Assembly (NCBI GenBank): GCA_016793165.1
Contig: JAEULA010000016.1
Location: forward strand, 62,001 to 126,000
Source of the DNA: Alphaproteobacteria bacterium
Lineage (GTDB): Bacteria > Pseudomonadota > Alphaproteobacteria > CACIAM-22H2
Direction: 5' to 3'
Length of the DNA: 64,000 nt
The notes under the pieces are model-generated. The model made no database searches. It was not told where the DNA came from and worked only from the letters and a program-made list of their open reading frames with translations. Position 1 is the first letter of the stretch. Every line of letters begins with the position of its first letter. The position numbers and the translations under genes were made by a program. Below, one piece after another: positions 24,698-33,242 of this stretch.

Positions 24698-25750
24698 ATG
24701 AGCGACGCCACGATCACCCGCCGCGCGGCCCTCGGTGCCGGCGCCACGACGCTGCTGCTGCGGTCCGGCGGTGCCACGCTGCCGCTGGCGATCTCCGGCG
24801 CGAGCCGCGCGCAGGGCCTGCGCAAGGAGCGCTGGATGGCGCCGTCGCGCATCACGCTGCTCCAGGGCTACGTCTTCGTCGGCCAGGAGAAGGGCTTCTT
24901 CAAGGACGAGGGCCTCGACATCGAGATCCAGCAGAGCCCGGGCACGGCTTCGTCGCTGACCCAGGTGGCGGCCGGGACCTCGACCTTCGGCCAGGCCGCG
25001 GCGGTGACGACCTGCCCGCCGATTGCGGACGAGAACGCGAGCCTGATCACCATCGGGCAGCTCGCCTACAAGGGCTTCTTCGAACTCGCCTCGCTGCCCG
25101 GCAAGCCGCTCAAGCATCCGCGCGACTGGCAGGGCAAGACGATCGGCATCATGTCGGTCGGCGGCACCACGGACCGCCTGCTCGACGCGATGTCGATCAT
25201 GACCGGCGAGGATCCGACCAAGGTGAAGAAGGTCGTCACGGGCCTCGGTCCCTCGGGCGTCGCCTTCCTGCAGCGCGGCGACGTCGACGGCTTCTGGGTG
25301 TTCTACGAAACGCGCGTCGCGCTGGAGATGCAGGGCGTGCAGCTCAACTACCTCTCGGGCGACAGCTTCGCGCAGCTGCCCGGCGATTCGGTCATCGCCT
25401 CCACCGCCGTCGTCCAGAACCCGGCCAACGAGAAGATGCTGGTGTCCTTCCTGCGCGCCTCGGCGCGCGCCAGCGCCTATGCGCTCGACCCGAAGAACGA
25501 GCTGGAGACGATCCAACTCCTTGGCAAGTACAACGCCGTCGAGGGCCGCGAGGTCGAGAAGGGCAAGCGCATCCTCCAGCTCGTGCGCGGCTACCTCGCC
25601 CCGCCGGCCGGCGTGAAGGCCATCGTCAACGACGAGAAGCAGTGGGTCGCCGGGATCGAGCTGATGGAGAAGATCGGCATGATCAAGAACAAGGGCCTGC
25701 CGCGCGACCGCTACTTCACGAACAGGTTCGCCAACCAGGCCGTGGGCTGA
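24698..25750 (+). CDS. Periplasmic substrate-binding protein, NMT1/SsuA-like
   Basis: The 350-residue protein starts at ATG 24698 after AAGGA. It has a twin-arginine-type leader (TRRAALGAGATTLLLRSGG, cleavage near ASRAQG) and the taurine/nitrate-type fold: LLQGYVFVGQEKGFFKDEG near residue 55 and DWQGKTIGIMSVGGTTDRLL near 145. It supplies cargo to the ATPase and permease encoded directly downstream. A second binding protein (27391-28428) follows the permease, giving the system two receptors. Ligand unknown; co-encoding with a flavoprotein suggests a small organic acid or aromatic compound. Confidence 0.9.
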   Translation: MSDATITRRAALGAGATTLLLRSGGATLPLAISGASRAQGLRKERWMAPSRITLLQGYVFVGQEKGFFKDEGLDIEIQQSPGTASSLTQVAAGTSTFGQAAAVTTCPPIADENASLITIGQLAYKGFFELASLPGKPLKHPRDWQGKTIGIMSVGGTTDRLLDAMSIMTGEDPTKVKKVVTGLGPSGVAFLQRGDVDGFWVFYETRVALEMQGVQLNYLSGDSFAQLPGDSVIASTAVVQNPANEKMLVSFLRASARASAYALDPKNELETIQLLGKYNAVEGREVEKGKRILQLVRGYLAPPAGVKAIVNDEKQWVAGIELMEKIGMIKNKGLPRDRYFTNRFANQAVG

Positions 25751-25752
25751 GC

Positions 25753-26562
25753 TTGACGACGGCGCAGGCGGCGGTCGAGCTGGCGGGAGTCGCCATCACC
25801 TTCGTGCTGGCGGATGGCAGCCGGTACGAGGCGGTGTCGCCCTGCTCGCTCGCCGTCGCGCCCGGCGAGTTCGTCGCGATCGTCGGCCCGACAGGATGCG
25901 GCAAGTCCACGCTGCTGAACGCGGCGGCGGGGCTGCTGAAGCCATCGGCCGGCACCGTCGCCGTCCTGGGCCGGGCGCTGCAGGGGCTCAATGCGGACGC
26001 GGGTTATCTCTTCCAGCAGGACGCCTTGATGCCGTGGAAGACGGCGCAGGACAACGTCGCGATCGGCCTCGAGGTCGCGGGCATGGCCCGCGCCGAAGCG
26101 CTCGACAGGGCGACCGCGATGCTGGCGCGCGTCGGCCTCAAGAGCTTCGCGGCGCGCTACCCGCACCAGCTCTCCGGCGGGCAGCGCAAGCGCGTGGGCC
26201 TGGCGCAGATCCTGGTGCGCGAGCCGAGGATCCTGCTGATGGACGAGCCCTTCGGCCCGCTGGATGCGCAGACGCGGCTGATCATGGGCGACCTGCTGCT
26301 GTCGCTCTGGCAGACCGACCGCAAGGCGGTGATGTTCGTGACCCACGACCTGGACGAGGCGATCTCGCTCGCCGACCGCGTCGTCGTCATGTCCGCCGGC
26401 CCCGCGGCGCGGATCATCGGAGACTTCGCCATCGACATCCCGCGGCCGCGCGACATGACGGAACTCAAGCTGCTGCCGCGCTTCCACGAGCTGCACGCGC
26501 GCATCTGGACCGCGCTGCGCGAGGAGGTGCGCAAGACCTACCAGTTCGCGGAGGCGGGATGA
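25753..26562 (+). CDS. ABC transporter ATPase, SsuB/TauB-like
   Basis: The 269-residue ATPase starts at TTG 25753-25755, two bases after the binding-protein stop; no ATG or GTG precedes the conserved beta strand, so TTG is the most reasonable start. It has Walker A GPTGCGKSTL, Q-loop LFQQDALMPWKTAQDN, signature LSGGQRKRVGLAQIL, Walker B ILLMDEPFGPLD and H-loop MFVTHDLDEAI. It lacks a TOBE domain, as in SsuB/TauB. It couples to the permease encoded by the overlapping next gene (ATGA). Confidence 0.92.
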   Translation: MTTAQAAVELAGVAITFVLADGSRYEAVSPCSLAVAPGEFVAIVGPTGCGKSTLLNAAAGLLKPSAGTVAVLGRALQGLNADAGYLFQQDALMPWKTAQDNVAIGLEVAGMARAEALDRATAMLARVGLKSFAARYPHQLSGGQRKRVGLAQILVREPRILLMDEPFGPLDAQTRLIMGDLLLSLWQTDRKAVMFVTHDLDEAISLADRVVVMSAGPAARIIGDFAIDIPRPRDMTELKLLPRFHELHARIWTALREEVRKTYQFAEAG

Positions 26563-27353
26563 GCCGGCCCGCGAAGCCCGCCCTGCTGGCGCTGCAACTC
26601 CTCGTCGCCGTCGCCTGCATCGCCGTCTGGCACGCGATCACGGCCTATCCCGTGATGGGCGAGGTCAAGACGATGCGCTTCTTCTTCTCGACGCCCTGGG
26701 ACGTCGGCGCGCGCGTCGCGCGGATGATCGCCGGCGGCGAGCTCTGGTATCACCTCGCCATCACGCTCACCGAGACGCTGCTCGCCTTCGGCATCGGCGC
26801 CGCGGCCGGCGTGCTGATCGGCTTCTGGTTCGCGCGCCAGCCGCTCGTGGCCGCGGTATTCGACCCCTACGTCAAGGCGATCAACGCGCTGCCGCGCGTC
26901 GTGCTGGCGCCGATCTTCGCGCTGTGGTTCGGGCTCGGCATCTGGTCGAAGGTCGCGCTCGGCGTCACGCTCGTCTTCTTCATCGTGTTCTTCAACGTCT
27001 ACCAGGGCGTGCGCGACGTGAACCAGACGGTGCTCGCCAACGCCCGCATGCTCGGCATGAGCGAACGCCAGCTGCTGCGCCACGTCTATTGGCCCTCGGC
27101 GCTCGCCTGGGTGTTCTCCTCGCTGCACACATCGGTCGGCTTCGCGCTGGTCGGCGCGGTGGTCGGCGAATATCTCGGCTCCGCAGCCGGCCTCGGCTAC
27201 CTGATCCACCAGGCCGAAGGCGTCTTCGACGTGACCGGCGTCTTCGCCGGCATGGTGATCCTGATGATCTTCGTGATCGTCATCGACGGGCTGGTCACGC
27301 TGATCGAGAACCGCCTGCTGGTGTGGAAGCCCGGCGAGACGCGAACGGAATGA
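26559..27353 (+). CDS. ABC transporter permease, SsuC/TauC-like
   Basis: The 264-residue membrane protein has about six helices and the coupling motif ANARMLGMSERQLLRHVYWP (about residue 165) followed by the family's GALVGAVVGEYLGS-like stretch (FALVGAVVGEYLGSAAGLGY). Its ATG overlaps the ATPase stop. It forms the channel of the importer encoded here with the ATPase at 25753-26562 and the receptors at 24698-25750 and 27391-28428. Confidence 0.92.
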   Translation: MSRPAKPALLALQLLVAVACIAVWHAITAYPVMGEVKTMRFFFSTPWDVGARVARMIAGGELWYHLAITLTETLLAFGIGAAAGVLIGFWFARQPLVAAVFDPYVKAINALPRVVLAPIFALWFGLGIWSKVALGVTLVFFIVFFNVYQGVRDVNQTVLANARMLGMSERQLLRHVYWPSALAWVFSSLHTSVGFALVGAVVGEYLGSAAGLGYLIHQAEGVFDVTGVFAGMVILMIFVIVIDGLVTLIENRLLVWKPGETRTE

Positions 27354-27390
27354 CGCCCTGCGCTACGCAATCAACACGGGAGAAGACGCG

Positions 27391-28428
27391 ATGAAGCTCG
27401 ATCGGAGAGACGTGATCCTGGGCGGCGCCGCCGCGTCGGCGGCGCTGGCGCTCGGCCCGCGCGCGAACGCGCAGGCACCGGAGAGGGCCAAGCTGACGCT
27501 CGGCGTCGGCGGCAAGAACCTGCTCTACTACCTGCCGCTGACGATCGCGGAGCGCCTCGGGTACTTCAAGGAGTTCGGCCTCGACGTGACGATCAACGAC
27601 TTCGCCGGCGGCGCGCGCTCGCTGCAATCGCTGATCGGCGGCTCGGTCGACGTCGTCGCCGGCGCCTACGAGCACACCCTGCGCATGCAGACCAAGGGCC
27701 AGGACATCCGCGCCGTCATCGAGCTGCTGCGCTTCCCCTCGATCGTCGTCGCGGTGCGCAAGGCGGTCGCCGACAGGATCCGGACCGCGGCCGACTTCAA
27801 GGGCGCGAAGATCGGCGTCACCGCGCCGGGATCGTCGACCTTCATCACGGCACAGCACGCGATGGTGAAGGCCGGGCTGAAGCCCAACGACGCTTCCTTC
27901 ATCGGGATCGGCGGCGGCGCCAGCGCGGTGGCCGCGGTCAAGCAGGGCCAGGTCGACGTGATCTCCCATCTCGATCCCGTCGTCAGCAAGCTCGAGGCCG
28001 ACGGCGACGTCGTCACGCTGATCGACACCCGCACCGAGGCCGGCACGCGCGCGCTGTTCGGCGGCTCCAACCCCGCGGCCTGCATCTACTTCAAGAACGA
28101 CTTCATCGTCGCCAACCCGAATACGGTCCAGGCGGTCGTCAACGCGCACTACAAGGCGCTGCTCTGGATCGCGAAGTCGTCGGCGGCGCAGGTGGCGGAC
28201 GCGGTGCCGCCGGAGTTCCATCTCGGCGACCGGCCGCTCTACGAGGCATCCGTCGACAAGACCCGCGAGGCCTATTCGCGCACCGGCCTGATGTCGCTCG
28301 ACGGCATGAAGAGCGTCGCCGACATGCTCAAGGCGCTGGATGCCGAGATGGCGACGGCCATCGTCGACGTTCCCGCCAGCTTCATCGCGCGCTTCGCCGA
28401 GAAGGCTGCCGCGACCGTGAAGCTTTGA
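27391..28428 (+). CDS. Second periplasmic substrate-binding protein, NMT1/SsuA-like
   Basis: The 345-residue protein has a twin-arginine-like leader (DRRDVILGGAAASAALA, cleavage near ANAQAP) and an NMT1-type mature region: KNLLYYLPLTIAERLGYFKEFG near residue 45 and DFKGAKIGVTAPGSSTFITA near 135. It follows the permease by 37 bases, preceded by GGGAGAAG. It differs clearly from the first receptor at 24698-25750, so the importer may recognise two ligands. A hairpin at 28469-28502 probably ends the operon. Confidence 0.9.
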   Translation: MKLDRRDVILGGAAASAALALGPRANAQAPERAKLTLGVGGKNLLYYLPLTIAERLGYFKEFGLDVTINDFAGGARSLQSLIGGSVDVVAGAYEHTLRMQTKGQDIRAVIELLRFPSIVVAVRKAVADRIRTAADFKGAKIGVTAPGSSTFITAQHAMVKAGLKPNDASFIGIGGGASAVAAVKQGQVDVISHLDPVVSKLEADGDVVTLIDTRTEAGTRALFGGSNPAACIYFKNDFIVANPNTVQAVVNAHYKALLWIAKSSAAQVADAVPPEFHLGDRPLYEASVDKTREAYSRTGLMSLDGMKSVADMLKALDAEMATAIVDVPASFIARFAEKAAATVKL

Positions 28429-28468
28429 GGCGGCGGCCGCGGCGCGACCGTTGCGCCGCCGACCGTGA

Positions 28469-28502
28469 GGCCTGCGAACCGTCGGTGGGCGGCTCGCAGG
28501 CC
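28469..28502 (+). terminator. Hairpin after the transporter operon
   Basis: GGCCTGCGA at 28469-28477 pairs with TCGCAGGCC at 28494-28502 (9 bp; a further CCG/CGG pair lies inside after one mismatch). It sits 40 bases past the last gene of the operon. No U-run follows, as is common in GC-rich genomes, so termination is inferred. Confidence 0.4.
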
Positions 28503-28637
28503 CGCACGAGACGTCCCCGCGCGGGCCCGGCCTGACGGGGTGCAATCCGCCGGCGCGACTTACGTCTCCCGTCGCACACCGCGTCGTGGCTATGTTGGCG
28601 CCTACCGCAGCCGCCACTGACTGACAGGCCGTTCCCC

Positions 28638-29399
28638 ATGCTCTCGATGCTCACGCTCGTCCGCGGAACCCTCGACCCGTCGCCGGCCCTGCGCGCGGCG
28701 GCGACATTGCAGGGCGCGGTCGGCGCCGAGCTGCTGGTCGTCTGCGTCGACCTCGGCCCGCCCTTCCCCGCCGCCGAGGCCGAAGAGGCACGAGAGGAGG
28801 CGCGCCGCGCCTTCGACGCGGTCTGCGGCGAGAAGGGCGGTTCCCGATTCAAGGTCGTCGACGCGACGATCGCCGAGGCGCTGCGCAAGCAGGCGATGTT
28901 CGCGGATCTCTGCGCCCTGTCGCGCGGATCGGGGCTCGGCGGCGACGATCTCGGCCTGCTCAAGGCCGCGCTGGTCGACGGCGGCGTGCCCACCGTCCTG
29001 CTGCCGAAGGAGTTCGCCGGTGCCGCGCCCGAGACGGTGGTGCTGTCCTGGAACGGGCAAGGCGCCACGGCCCGCGCGATCAGGGCGGCGGCGCCCTTCG
29101 CGCGGCGCGCCAAGCGTGTGGTCGTCCTCGAGCATGCCGGCAACGAGGTCAATCGCAGCCGGCTGGCGCATTTCCTCGAGGGCAGCGGGATCGGCGAGCC
29201 GGATTGGCGGATCTACGGCGACAAGTCGCTGACGGCCCGCGGCCGCGCGCGTGCGCTCCTGGCCGCGGCGAGCGACGCGGGCGGCGACCTTCTCGTGATG
29301 GGCGCCTACGGCGATGCCGGCGAGCGCATCTTCCATTTCGGCCGCGCGACGGAGAAGGTCGCGAGCGCCGCGCGCATACCCGTCCTGTTCAGCTGCTGA
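28638..29399 (+). CDS. Universal stress protein family protein (tandem USP-like)
   Basis: The 253-residue cytosolic protein looks like two degenerate USP halves. The second half carries VVLSWNGQGATARAIRAAAP (about residue 135) and ends with LLVMGAYGDAGERIFHFGRATEKV, the counterpart of the G-x2-G-x9-GS nucleotide loop, although the exact glycine spacing is relaxed. Proteins of this kind bind ATP or small ligands and respond to stress; no pathway is indicated by neighbours. It is likely monocistronic: 209 bases separate it from the transporter operon and 131 from the next gene. Confidence 0.85.
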   Translation: MLSMLTLVRGTLDPSPALRAAATLQGAVGAELLVVCVDLGPPFPAAEAEEAREEARRAFDAVCGEKGGSRFKVVDATIAEALRKQAMFADLCALSRGSGLGGDDLGLLKAALVDGGVPTVLLPKEFAGAAPETVVLSWNGQGATARAIRAAAPFARRAKRVVVLEHAGNEVNRSRLAHFLEGSGIGEPDWRIYGDKSLTARGRARALLAAASDAGGDLLVMGAYGDAGERIFHFGRATEKVASAARIPVLFSC

Positions 29400-29530
29400 C
29401 GGCGGTTTGGCCCGCGGCGGCCCGCAACATCGAGCGCCGGCGGGCCCCGGGCCGGTGCGCGAAACCGGTATCCGCCGCTTGTCGCGACTGGCAATTTCCG
29501 GCGACCGCATGCGAAGGACGGGAGCTCGAG

Positions 29531-29890
29531 ATGGCGAAGACGACCGGCGTCACGATCCACGGGATCAAGAACTGCGACACGATGAAGAAGGCGCGCGCCT
29601 GGCTCGAGGCGCATGGCGTCGAGCACCGCTTCCACGACTACAAGGTCGCGGGCATCGACGAGGCGACGCTGCGGGGATGGGCGAAGAAGGTCGGATGGGA
29701 GGTGCTGCTCAACCGCTCGGGCACGACCTTCCGCAAGCTGCCGGACAAGGATCGCGAGCACCTGACCGAGGCGAAGGCGATCGCCCTGATGCTCGCGCAG
29801 CCCGGCATGATCAAGCGCCCGGTGCTCGACAACGGCGGAAAGCTGCTGGTCGGCTTCAAGCCCGAGACCTACGCGGCGGCCTTCGGCTGA
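29531..29890 (+). CDS. ArsC/YffB (Spx-type) reductase-like protein
   Basis: The 119-residue protein starts at ATG 29531 with GGAGCTCGAG just upstream. It has the thioredoxin-fold ArsC/Spx pattern: VTIHGIKNCDTMKKARAWLE with a single active-site Cys (about residue 15), FHDYKV, then WEVLLNRSGTTFRKLP and IKRPVLDNGGKLLVGF with the cis-proline region. The sequence is closest in pattern to YffB, a glutathione-dependent reductase relative, rather than to arsenate reductases. No arsenic genes are nearby. Cytosolic. Confidence 0.9.
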   Translation: MAKTTGVTIHGIKNCDTMKKARAWLEAHGVEHRFHDYKVAGIDEATLRGWAKKVGWEVLLNRSGTTFRKLPDKDREHLTEAKAIALMLAQPGMIKRPVLDNGGKLLVGFKPETYAAAFG

Positions 29891-29971
29891 ACCGGCCCGA
29901 GGCATTTGGCTTGCCGGAGCAGGTGTCGTAGCGTCCGGCCGCCACGCCAACGCAACCAGAGCGAGACGCAC

Positions 29972-31051
29972 GTGACCGAGATCCAGATCACCCGGACCAC
30001 CAAGCCGCAGACTCCGCCGCCCGACGAGACGCTGTCCTTCGGCAACGTCTTCTCCGACCACATGTTCATGCTGAACTACGACGAGGGGAAGGGCTGGCAC
30101 AGCCCGCGCATCGTCCCGTACCAGAACTTCTCGCTCGATCCGGCGACCTGCGTGCTCCACTACGGCCAGGCGATCTTCGACGGCCTCAAGGCCTATCGCG
30201 GTTCCGACGGCCGCATCCGCATCTTCCGCGCCAACGAGAACGCGAAGCGGCTGAACCGCTCGGCACGCCAGCTCTGCATACCCGAGATCGACACCGCGCT
30301 GATCGAGGAGTCGATCCGCGCGCTCGTCGAGGTCGACCAGCACTGGGTTCCGAAGGCACCGGGCACGTCGCTCTACATCCGCCCGACGATCATCGCGACC
30401 GAGCGCTTCCTCGGCGTGCATCCGTCCAAGTCGTACATCTACTACGTCATCGTCGGACCGGTGGGCGCCTACTACAAGGAGGGCATGAACCCGGTGAAGA
30501 TCATGGCGTCGGACAAGTATGTCCGCGCCGTGAAGGGCGGGCTGGGCGCCGCGAAGGCGGCTGCGAACTACGCCGCCAGTCTCTACGGCGCGGAGGAGGC
30601 GAAGAAGGCCGGCTACACGCAGGTGCTCTGGCTCGACGGCGTCGAGCACAAGTATCTCGACGAGGTCGGCACGATGAACATCATGGTGCGCATCGGGGAC
30701 GAGATCGTCACGCCGCCGCTCAACGGTGCGATCCTCGCCGGCATCACCCGCGATTCCGTGCTGACCTTGCTGCGCGATTGGGGCCTCAAGGTCTCCGAGC
30801 GGCCGATCTCCATCGACGAGGTCATCGCGGCGGCAAAGTCGGGCAATCTCGAGATGTGGGGGACGGGCACCGCGGCGGTGATCTCGCCGGTGGGCGAGCT
30901 CGGCTACAAGGGCGAGCGCTACGTCATCAACGGCGGCAAGACCGGCGAGCTGACGCGCAAGCTCTACGACACGCTGATCGGCATCCAGTACGGGACGGGG
31001 CCCGACCCGCACGGCTGGACCCGGCTGCTCGGCAACCGCGTCGGCGGGTGA
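29972..31051 (+). CDS. ilvE: Branched-chain-amino-acid aminotransferase
   Basis: The 359-residue enzyme starts at GTG 29972-29974 (GCGAGA a few bases upstream). It is a fold-type IV PLP aminotransferase of the longer (type II) BCAT group: VLHYGQAIFDGLKAYRG near residue 63, SLYIRPTIIATERFLGVHPS near 135, the PLP lysine K195 in GGLGAAKAAANYAASLYG, and LDGVEHKYLDEVGTMNIMV. It interconverts Leu, Ile and Val with their 2-oxo acids using 2-oxoglutarate/glutamate. It appears monocistronic and meets the convergent phenylalanine hydroxylase gene with only 10 bases between the stops. Confidence 0.96.
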   Translation: MTEIQITRTTKPQTPPPDETLSFGNVFSDHMFMLNYDEGKGWHSPRIVPYQNFSLDPATCVLHYGQAIFDGLKAYRGSDGRIRIFRANENAKRLNRSARQLCIPEIDTALIEESIRALVEVDQHWVPKAPGTSLYIRPTIIATERFLGVHPSKSYIYYVIVGPVGAYYKEGMNPVKIMASDKYVRAVKGGLGAAKAAANYAASLYGAEEAKKAGYTQVLWLDGVEHKYLDEVGTMNIMVRIGDEIVTPPLNGAILAGITRDSVLTLLRDWGLKVSERPISIDEVIAAAKSGNLEMWGTGTAAVISPVGELGYKGERYVINGGKTGELTRKLYDTLIGIQYGTGPDPHGWTRLLGNRVGG

Positions 31052-31061
31052 GCCCCCGACG

Positions 31062-31928
31062 TCAGGCGTCCGGGCGCCGCCGCGCGGCGTGGTGGCGGCC
31101 GGTGCCGCGGCTCAGCATCGAGTCCCCCGGCGCGACCTCGCCGGGCTCCAGCGTCGGCAGGCCCCGCGCCGCTTCGTAGAGCGGCGCGAAGTCGATCCGC
31201 GCGAGCTCGAGCAGCGCCTCGAGCCCGTCGATCACGAAATAGCACTCCTGGAAGTCGTCGATGCGGTAGAGGGTGCGCATGACGCGCTCCAGGCTGAACG
31301 CGATCCGATTGGGCGACGCGTCGTCGAGCGCGAACGCGCACTCGGCGTAGGACGACGCGATGCCGGCCCCGTAGATCCGCAGGCCGTCGGGCTGGCGCAC
31401 CAGGCCGAACTCGATCGTGTACCAGTAGACGCGTGCCAGCATGGCGAGCGCATCGAGCTGCCGGGCGCGCAGGCCGCCAAGCCCGTAGGCCTGCATGAAG
31501 TCCGCGATGACCGGGTGCATGAGCATCGGCACGTGACCGAAGACGTCGTGGAAGACGTCGGGCTCCTCGATGTAGTCGAGCTGGTCGCGACGCCGGATGA
31601 AGCGCCCCGCGGGGAAACGCCGGGCTGCGAGATGGCCGAAGAACACCTCGTCGGGCAGCAGCCCCGGCACGGCGACGACCTGCCAGCCGGTGCTCCGGTG
31701 CAGCGTCTCGCTCAAGCGCTCGAACTCGGGGATGCGATCGCGCTCGATCGCCAGGGCCCGCATGCCGGCGGTGAACGCATCGCAGGCACGGCCCGCCACG
31801 CGGCGGGACTGGCGATCGAACAGAAGCCGCCAGACCGCGTGCTCGTCCCGGGTGTAGCTCGGCCAGTCCTGGTCGATCAGCCAGTCCGGACGATCGGGGC
31901 GGTGCGCGCCCGCGGCTCCGTGCTTCAT
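31062..31928 (-). CDS. phhA: Phenylalanine 4-monooxygenase
   Basis: The 288-residue enzyme starts at ATG 31926-31928 behind GGAGG; the frame is open further upstream but lacks conservation. It is a bacterial single-domain aromatic amino acid hydroxylase: non-heme iron ligands H127 and H132 (VFHDVFGHVPML) and E173 (YWYTIEFGL), plus the pterin-side region GLLPDEVFFGHLAARRFPAG. It converts phenylalanine to tyrosine using tetrahydropterin and O2. No pterin recycling (phhB) gene lies next to it in the window. A 293-base spacer separates it from the divergent TrpX-like gene. Confidence 0.96.
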   Translation of the reverse strand: MKHGAAGAHRPDRPDWLIDQDWPSYTRDEHAVWRLLFDRQSRRVAGRACDAFTAGMRALAIERDRIPEFERLSETLHRSTGWQVVAVPGLLPDEVFFGHLAARRFPAGRFIRRRDQLDYIEEPDVFHDVFGHVPMLMHPVIADFMQAYGLGGLRARQLDALAMLARVYWYTIEFGLVRQPDGLRIYGAGIASSYAECAFALDDASPNRIAFSLERVMRTLYRIDDFQECYFVIDGLEALLELARIDFAPLYEAARGLPTLEPGEVAPGDSMLSRGTGRHHAARRRPDA

Positions 31929-32221
31929 CGACGCCTCCGGATCACCACTGCGGTCGGAGCCTGCGCCCGGCCGTGGCGAAGCGCAACGCGTCCGCCCGCC
32001 CCGATCGCCCGCAAACCGACTCCTGTCCCGGGGGAGGGCGGGATAGTGTGCGTCCATGGGCCCGCAGGAGTCGGCCGGACGAAATGTCGGCGGTTTCGCT
32101 GCGCTCCCGCCCATCGGCGGCAAGTTCGGCGTCCGCGGCGCCACGTCGGCGGCAGGCGGATCCGATGCCTCTCGGCCCGTCGCTCCAGGGATGTCGTGCC
32201 GGGCGGAACTCAGGTGATGGG

Positions 32222-33223
32222 ATGAAGCGCAGAAACCTTGTCGGGCTGCTCGGCGGCGTGGCGCTCATGCGCCCCGGCACGGGATGGGCACAGCCGGCCG
32301 AAGGGCGGCGGCGCATCGCCTTCGTCCATTCCGGCGTTCCCGCCGACCAGCTGACGCAGACCGCCGGCCCGGCCTGGGTGCGGCAGTTCTTCGCGGAACT
32401 GCGCCGGCTCGGCCACTCCGAAGGCTCCGGTCTCGCCGTCGAGCGCTATTCCGCCGAAGGCCGCAGCGACCGCTACGTCGAGGTCGCCGCGACGGTCGTG
32501 AGGACCCGGCCCGACGTCATCGTCATGAATTCCACGGAGTTCGCGCGCGTGTTCGCGCGGGCGACGACGACGATTCCGATCGTCGCGCTGACTACCGACC
32601 CGGTGGCGACGGGACTGGTCGCGAGCCTCGCGCGGCCGGGGGGCAATCTGACGGGAGCGAGCATCGAAGCGGGCGCCGGCATGATGCTGAAGCGGTTGCA
32701 GATCGTGAAGGAGGCGCTGCCGGCGGTCGGGAAGGTCGCCTTTCTCATGCGCGGCATCCGGAACGAGGCCGAGGAGTCGTCGTTGCACGATGCCGCACGC
32801 ATGCTCGGCGTCGCGATCGCCTTCGAGTACCTCGCGGAGATCACCGAGGTGCGGCTCCGCGACACCTTCGCCGAGATCGCACGGCAGCGCTTCGACGCCG
32901 TCATCGTCGACACGCATGGGAGCTTCCTGGCGAATCGCGCCGCGATCGTGGCCATCGCCGAGGCGCACCGCCTGCCGGTCATGTACCCCTATCGCGACTT
33001 CGTCGAACTGGGCGGGCTGCTGGCCTATGCGCCGGATCTGGGCGAGCTCGCCAAGCGCCTCGCAAGCGACGTGCACCAGATCCTCGTCGGCGCCAGCCCC
33101 GGCGACATCCCGTTCTTCCTGCCGACCAAGTTCGACCTGGTGATCAACGTCAGGACGGCCAGGGCGCTCGGAATCCCCCTGCCGCAGCTCCTCCTTGCCC
33201 AGGCCGACGAGGTGATCGACTGA
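32222..33223 (+). CDS. ABC transporter substrate-binding protein, TrpX-like (ABC_sub_bind family)
   Basis: The 333-residue exported protein has a leader MKRRNLVGLLGGVALMRPG cleaved near TGWAQP. It follows the ABC_sub_bind (TrpX/YhaM-like) pattern: RRIAFVHSGVPADQL, FAELRRLGHSEGSGLAVERY, a mid-protein PIVALTTDPVATGLVASLAR and the ending RTARALGIPLPQLLLAQADE that is diagnostic for the family. Members take up tryptophan, tyrosine or other ligands, but many are orphans without permease, as here. The next gene, an MBL hydrolase, follows after 19 bases, so the two are co-transcribed. Confidence 0.9.
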   Translation: MKRRNLVGLLGGVALMRPGTGWAQPAEGRRRIAFVHSGVPADQLTQTAGPAWVRQFFAELRRLGHSEGSGLAVERYSAEGRSDRYVEVAATVVRTRPDVIVMNSTEFARVFARATTTIPIVALTTDPVATGLVASLARPGGNLTGASIEAGAGMMLKRLQIVKEALPAVGKVAFLMRGIRNEAEESSLHDAARMLGVAIAFEYLAEITEVRLRDTFAEIARQRFDAVIVDTHGSFLANRAAIVAIAEAHRLPVMYPYRDFVELGGLLAYAPDLGELAKRLASDVHQILVGASPGDIPFFLPTKFDLVINVRTARALGIPLPQLLLAQADEVID

Positions 33224-33242
33224 ACCCTGGAGAGGAAAGCCC

